NCBI GenBank assembly: GCA_958451705.1
Contig: CAUDRD010000046.1
Span: forward strand, 1-9,277
Direction of reading: 5' to 3'
From: an uncultured Oscillospiraceae bacterium
GTDB taxonomy: Bacteria > Bacillota > Clostridia > Oscillospirales > Acutalibacteraceae
Length of the DNA: 9,277 nt
Each line of letters starts with the position of its first letter. Positions within the stretch are counted from its first letter, which is position 1. Both the position numbers and the translations under genes were made by a program. This document shows positions 7,441-9,277 of the stretch, piece by piece. A model generated the notes under the pieces. That model was not told the origin of the DNA. It ran no database searches and saw only the letters and a program-made list of their open reading frames with translations.

Positions 7441-7756
7441 TGTGAAAGCCATAAAATCCAGTGCAAGACTATTTGCAGCGATGATATTATTTGGTATTTC
7501 CTCAAATTTTTAACTTGAAGTAAAACTATATAATTTTTAAAAAGTAAATCATATTTTCTTTATTTGTGATCAATATTTTCAAATTGCCTTTGACGGCTAA
7601 ACATTCTGTAGTTAACGTATTTTACCAGCCGTCTGTATAAGCTTTAATTTTTTGCTTCTTAATTATTAACCCATTAAAAGATGTTCTGTTGTTATTTACT
7701 TTATACTTTATTAATATTACAATGGTTCATAACAGTTTATAAGGAGGCAGACCTAT
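7441..7756 (+). other. AT-rich intergenic region, possibly with a tiny remnant ORF
   Basis: Starts just after the zinc-ribbon stop. A GTG-initiated frame at 7442-7513 would give 23 residues with a basic start and a hydrophobic core (KAIKSSARLFAAMILFGISS), like a severed signal peptide or a micro membrane protein; it lacks a convincing ribosome site. Frames after it are quickly closed. An inverted repeat lies at 7592-7633. A weak promoter candidate for the next gene is TTGTTA (7689-7694) with TAATAT (7712-7717) after 17 bp. The ribosome site AAGGAGG (7741-7747) closes the region. Confidence 0.6.
7592..7633 (+). repeat. Inverted repeat GACGGCT...AGCCGTC
   Basis: Perfect 7-bp arms (7592-7598 and 7627-7633) with a 28-nt loop that contains the palindrome GTTAAC (7611-7616). 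It could be the end of the zinc-ribbon transcript, since T-rich sequence (TTTAATTTTTT) comes about 10 nt later, but the loop is long and the T-run distant. It is GC-rich compared with its surroundings, which makes pure chance less likely. Confidence 0.4.
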
Positions 7757-8401
7757 ATGGAAGCTAAGCTTTATACGGTAGGCGAAGAAATATTTAACTC
7801 TGTTTCTCACGGAGTCGGAAGTTTGTTTGCGATAATAGGTTCAACGGTGCTTGTCACTATGGCTGCAATGAAAGGTTCTGCTATAGGGGTGGTTGCCTTT
7901 ATTGTGTACGGTCTTTCAATGGTTATCTTGTATACCATGAGCACCCTTTATCATGCGTTTCCAATGCCGGGAGTCAAAAAGATTTTCAGGATTTTTGACC
8001 ACTCAACTATTTTTATATTGATTGCAGGAAGCTATACTCCCTTTACTCTTGTTTTGCTCAAAGGTTCAAAAGCTGCACTTATAGTTTTTATAGCGGTTTG
8101 GGCAGCGGCTATTTTAGGCATCGTTTTAAATGCCATTGATATTAAAAGGTTTACAAAAATATCAATGGTGCTGTATGTTGTAATGGGATGGGCGGGAATT
8201 TCCATTATTGTACCGATTTTCCATGCCCTCGGTAACGGCTTTTATCTTCTTCTTGCAGGAGGCATAAGCTATACGGCGGGACTTATTTTTTACGGCCTTA
8301 AAAAAATACGATATATGCACAGCATTTGGCATCTGTTTGTCTTAGGCGGAACCGTGCTTCACTTTTTCTGCATAGCCTTTTACGTTCTACCCGTTGCATA
8401 A
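7757..8401 (+). CDS. trhA: Hemolysin III / TrhA-family (PAQR) membrane protein
   Basis: 214 residues with about seven membrane helices, the normal size of bacterial hemolysin III homologues. Family motifs are intact: EEIFNSVSHGVG at the N-terminus (H18), the S62-x3-H66 motif in STLYHAF, D81-H82 in FDHSTIFILIAGSYTPF, and the closing H188-x3-H192 in HSIWHLF. These His/Ser/Asp residues form the metal site in the PAQR superfamily (adiponectin-receptor relatives). Bacterial members are linked to membrane-lipid homeostasis; the haemolysin name is historical and does not by itself imply a toxin. A near-ideal AAGGAGG lies 9 nt before the ATG. The gene stands alone and ends in a bidirectional terminator facing the minus-strand activase. 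Confidence 0.94.
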   Translation: MEAKLYTVGEEIFNSVSHGVGSLFAIIGSTVLVTMAAMKGSAIGVVAFIVYGLSMVILYTMSTLYHAFPMPGVKKIFRIFDHSTIFILIAGSYTPFTLVLLKGSKAALIVFIAVWAAAILGIVLNAIDIKRFTKISMVLYVVMGWAGISIIVPIFHALGNGFYLLLAGGISYTAGLIFYGLKKIRYMHSIWHLFVLGGTVLHFFCIAFYVLPVA

Positions 8402-8415
8402 ATTTATATGTACAT

Positions 8416-8460
8416 AAAAACATCCCTGTTTACTTAAATGTAAGCAGGGATGTTTTTGTT
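8416..8460. terminator. Bidirectional terminator between convergent genes
   Basis: An 18-bp hairpin with a single G-T mismatch: AAAAACATCCCTG then TTAC on the left (8416-8433), GTAA then CAGGGATGTTTTT on the right (8440-8457), loop TTAAAT. T-runs follow on both strands (TTTTTGTT on plus; TTTTT from the A-run on minus). It ends the TrhA gene and the oppositely directed activase gene. Confidence 0.93.
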
Positions 8461-8475
8461 ATCAAAATTATTATT

Positions 8476-9277
8476 TTACTGATTATCACTGTCGATGGCA
8501 AAGAGAGCTGCTCCCAAAGCTCCGCATAAATCGGGACTTTCAGGGATGAAAAGTTTATCGTTAAGACCCTTTTCAATTTCTGCCGAAACGCCTTTGTTTC
8601 TCGCAACGCCGCCGGTCATCATGTAAACAGGTGTGTGGTTGGTGCGGGCTACAAGGGAAAGGGTTTTTGAGGCAACGGATTTATTGAGCCCGTGTATAAT
8701 GTCGTTGCTGCTCTTGTTTTCGGCAATAAGGGAAATAACCTCAGATTCGGCAAATACCGTACACATACTAGAAATTGTTATATTTTCTTTCCATGAAAGG
8801 CCACGGTGTCCCATTTCTTCAAGCTCCAGCTCCAGGGTTTTAGCCATGGCTTCGAGAAATCTTCCCGTACCTGCGGCACATTTATCGTTCATTACAAAGT
8901 TCGTTACATTTCCCTTTCCGTCAAGACAGATTACCTTGCTGTCTTGGCCGCCAATATCTATAACCGTGCGCACATGAGGATTTATAAAATTTGCACCTCT
9001 GCCGTGGCAGGTTATCTCTGTTTTTGCGCCATGTGCAAAGCTTATATTGTTCCTGCCGTAGCCTGTGGCAATTATTCTATCAATCTGATTTATCGGGATG
9101 CCGTACTCTTCTTCTATTTTCTCAAAAGCACGTTTAGCGCCCATTTCTGCTCTGGGACCTGTCCTCACAATTGCGCTTGCAACAGTTTTTCTGTTTTCGT
9201 CTATTACTACAACATTTGTAGAGGTGGAACCGCTGTCCATACCTGCGTAAAGTCTTTGTCCGCCCTTTGCTTTTTTT
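8476..9277 (-). CDS. Acyl-CoA dehydratase activase (BcrAD/BadFG, HgdC-like), 5' end outside window
   Basis: ASKHA-fold ATPase that uses a [4Fe-4S] cluster to send one electron, driven by ATP, to a 2-hydroxyacyl-CoA dehydratase (or benzoyl-CoA reductase-like) partner. Numbering from the Met at 9240: phosphate loop DSGST (2-6), ATGYGR (58-63), the second phosphate motif DIGGQDSK (95-102), NDKCAAGTGRFLE with cluster ligand C121, SSMCTVFAESEVIS with C160 (39 residues apart, as in HgdC), and the adenosine motif MTGGVARNKG (208-217); the C-terminal GALGAALFA helix is intact. The Met at 9240 is probably not the start: it would delete the first strand (LYAGMDSGST), it has no ribosome site, and the frame stays open to the right edge (KAKGGQRLYAG). 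So the gene starts beyond 9277, either a few codons on or as the C-terminal domain of a longer protein. The two frames end 75 bp apart, with the terminator between them. Confidence 0.93.
   Translation of the reverse strand, partial: KKAKGGQRLYAGMDSGSTSTNVVVIDENRKTVASAIVRTGPRAEMGAKRAFEKIEEEYGIPINQIDRIIATGYGRNNISFAHGAKTEITCHGRGANFINPHVRTVIDIGGQDSKVICLDGKGNVTNFVMNDKCAAGTGRFLEAMAKTLELELEEMGHRGLSWKENITISSMCTVFAESEVISLIAENKSSNDIIHGLNKSVASKTLSLVARTNHTPVYMMTGGVARNKGVSAEIEKGLNDKLFIPESPDLCGALGAALFAIDSDNQ

Noticed and set aside
7757..8401. Reading the hemolysin III homologue as a toxin gene
   Set aside because: The family name is historical; the motifs place it with TrhA/PAQR membrane-homeostasis proteins, and no secretion or toxin context is present.
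8633..8977. 114-residue plus-strand frame opposite the activase
   Set aside because: Covers both cluster-binding cysteine motifs of the minus-strand activase; no ribosome site and no protein family resemblance.

Overview
The window reads as a low-to-moderate GC Firmicutes chromosome, most likely an anaerobic gut clostridium (Oscillospirales/Ruminococcaceae-like). The evidence is strong AGGAGG-type ribosome sites, A/T-biased third codon positions, a cytoplasmic LacZ-type beta-galactosidase, an SKWETG-type XRE regulator and an activase of the radical 2-hydroxyacyl-CoA dehydratase family, which is typical of strict anaerobes. The organism assignment is inference; no RNA gene or other phylogenetic marker is present.

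Layout. (1) 23-3640, plus strand: a GH2 beta-galactosidase with an intact active site and an unusual, highly charged N-terminal extension of about 185 residues; its frame is still open at the left window edge. A perfect 12-bp hairpin terminator follows. (2) 3703-5230, plus strand: a promoter and a two-gene operon, translationally coupled by a 4-bp ATGA overlap. The first gene is a membrane-anchored XRE regulator and the second a single-pass membrane protein; their outer domains look distantly related. (3) 5361-6275: a ten-helix EamA/DMT-type transporter. (4) 6276-6600: an AT-rich region with a strong promoter, a hairpin and a short palindrome, forming a leader of about 147 nt for the next gene. 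(5) 6601-7440: an AT-rich zinc-ribbon protein with one membrane helix and an outer domain. (6) 7441-7756: non-coding apart from a doubtful 23-codon ORF and one inverted repeat. (7) 7757-8401: a hemolysin III/TrhA-family seven-helix membrane protein. (8) A bidirectional terminator, then on the minus strand an acyl-CoA dehydratase activase (8476 to the right edge) whose 5' end lies outside the window and which may be part of a larger protein.

The genes do not form one pathway. LacZ supplies cytoplasmic galactoside hydrolysis. The regulator pair, the transporter, the zinc-ribbon protein and the TrhA-like protein are separate transcription units with a membrane theme. The activase belongs to an operon that enters from the right. 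I saw no mobile element, CRISPR array, tRNA or rRNA. The most interesting signals are the LacZ extension, the XRE/ectodomain pair, the structured leader of the zinc-ribbon gene and the truncated or fused activase.
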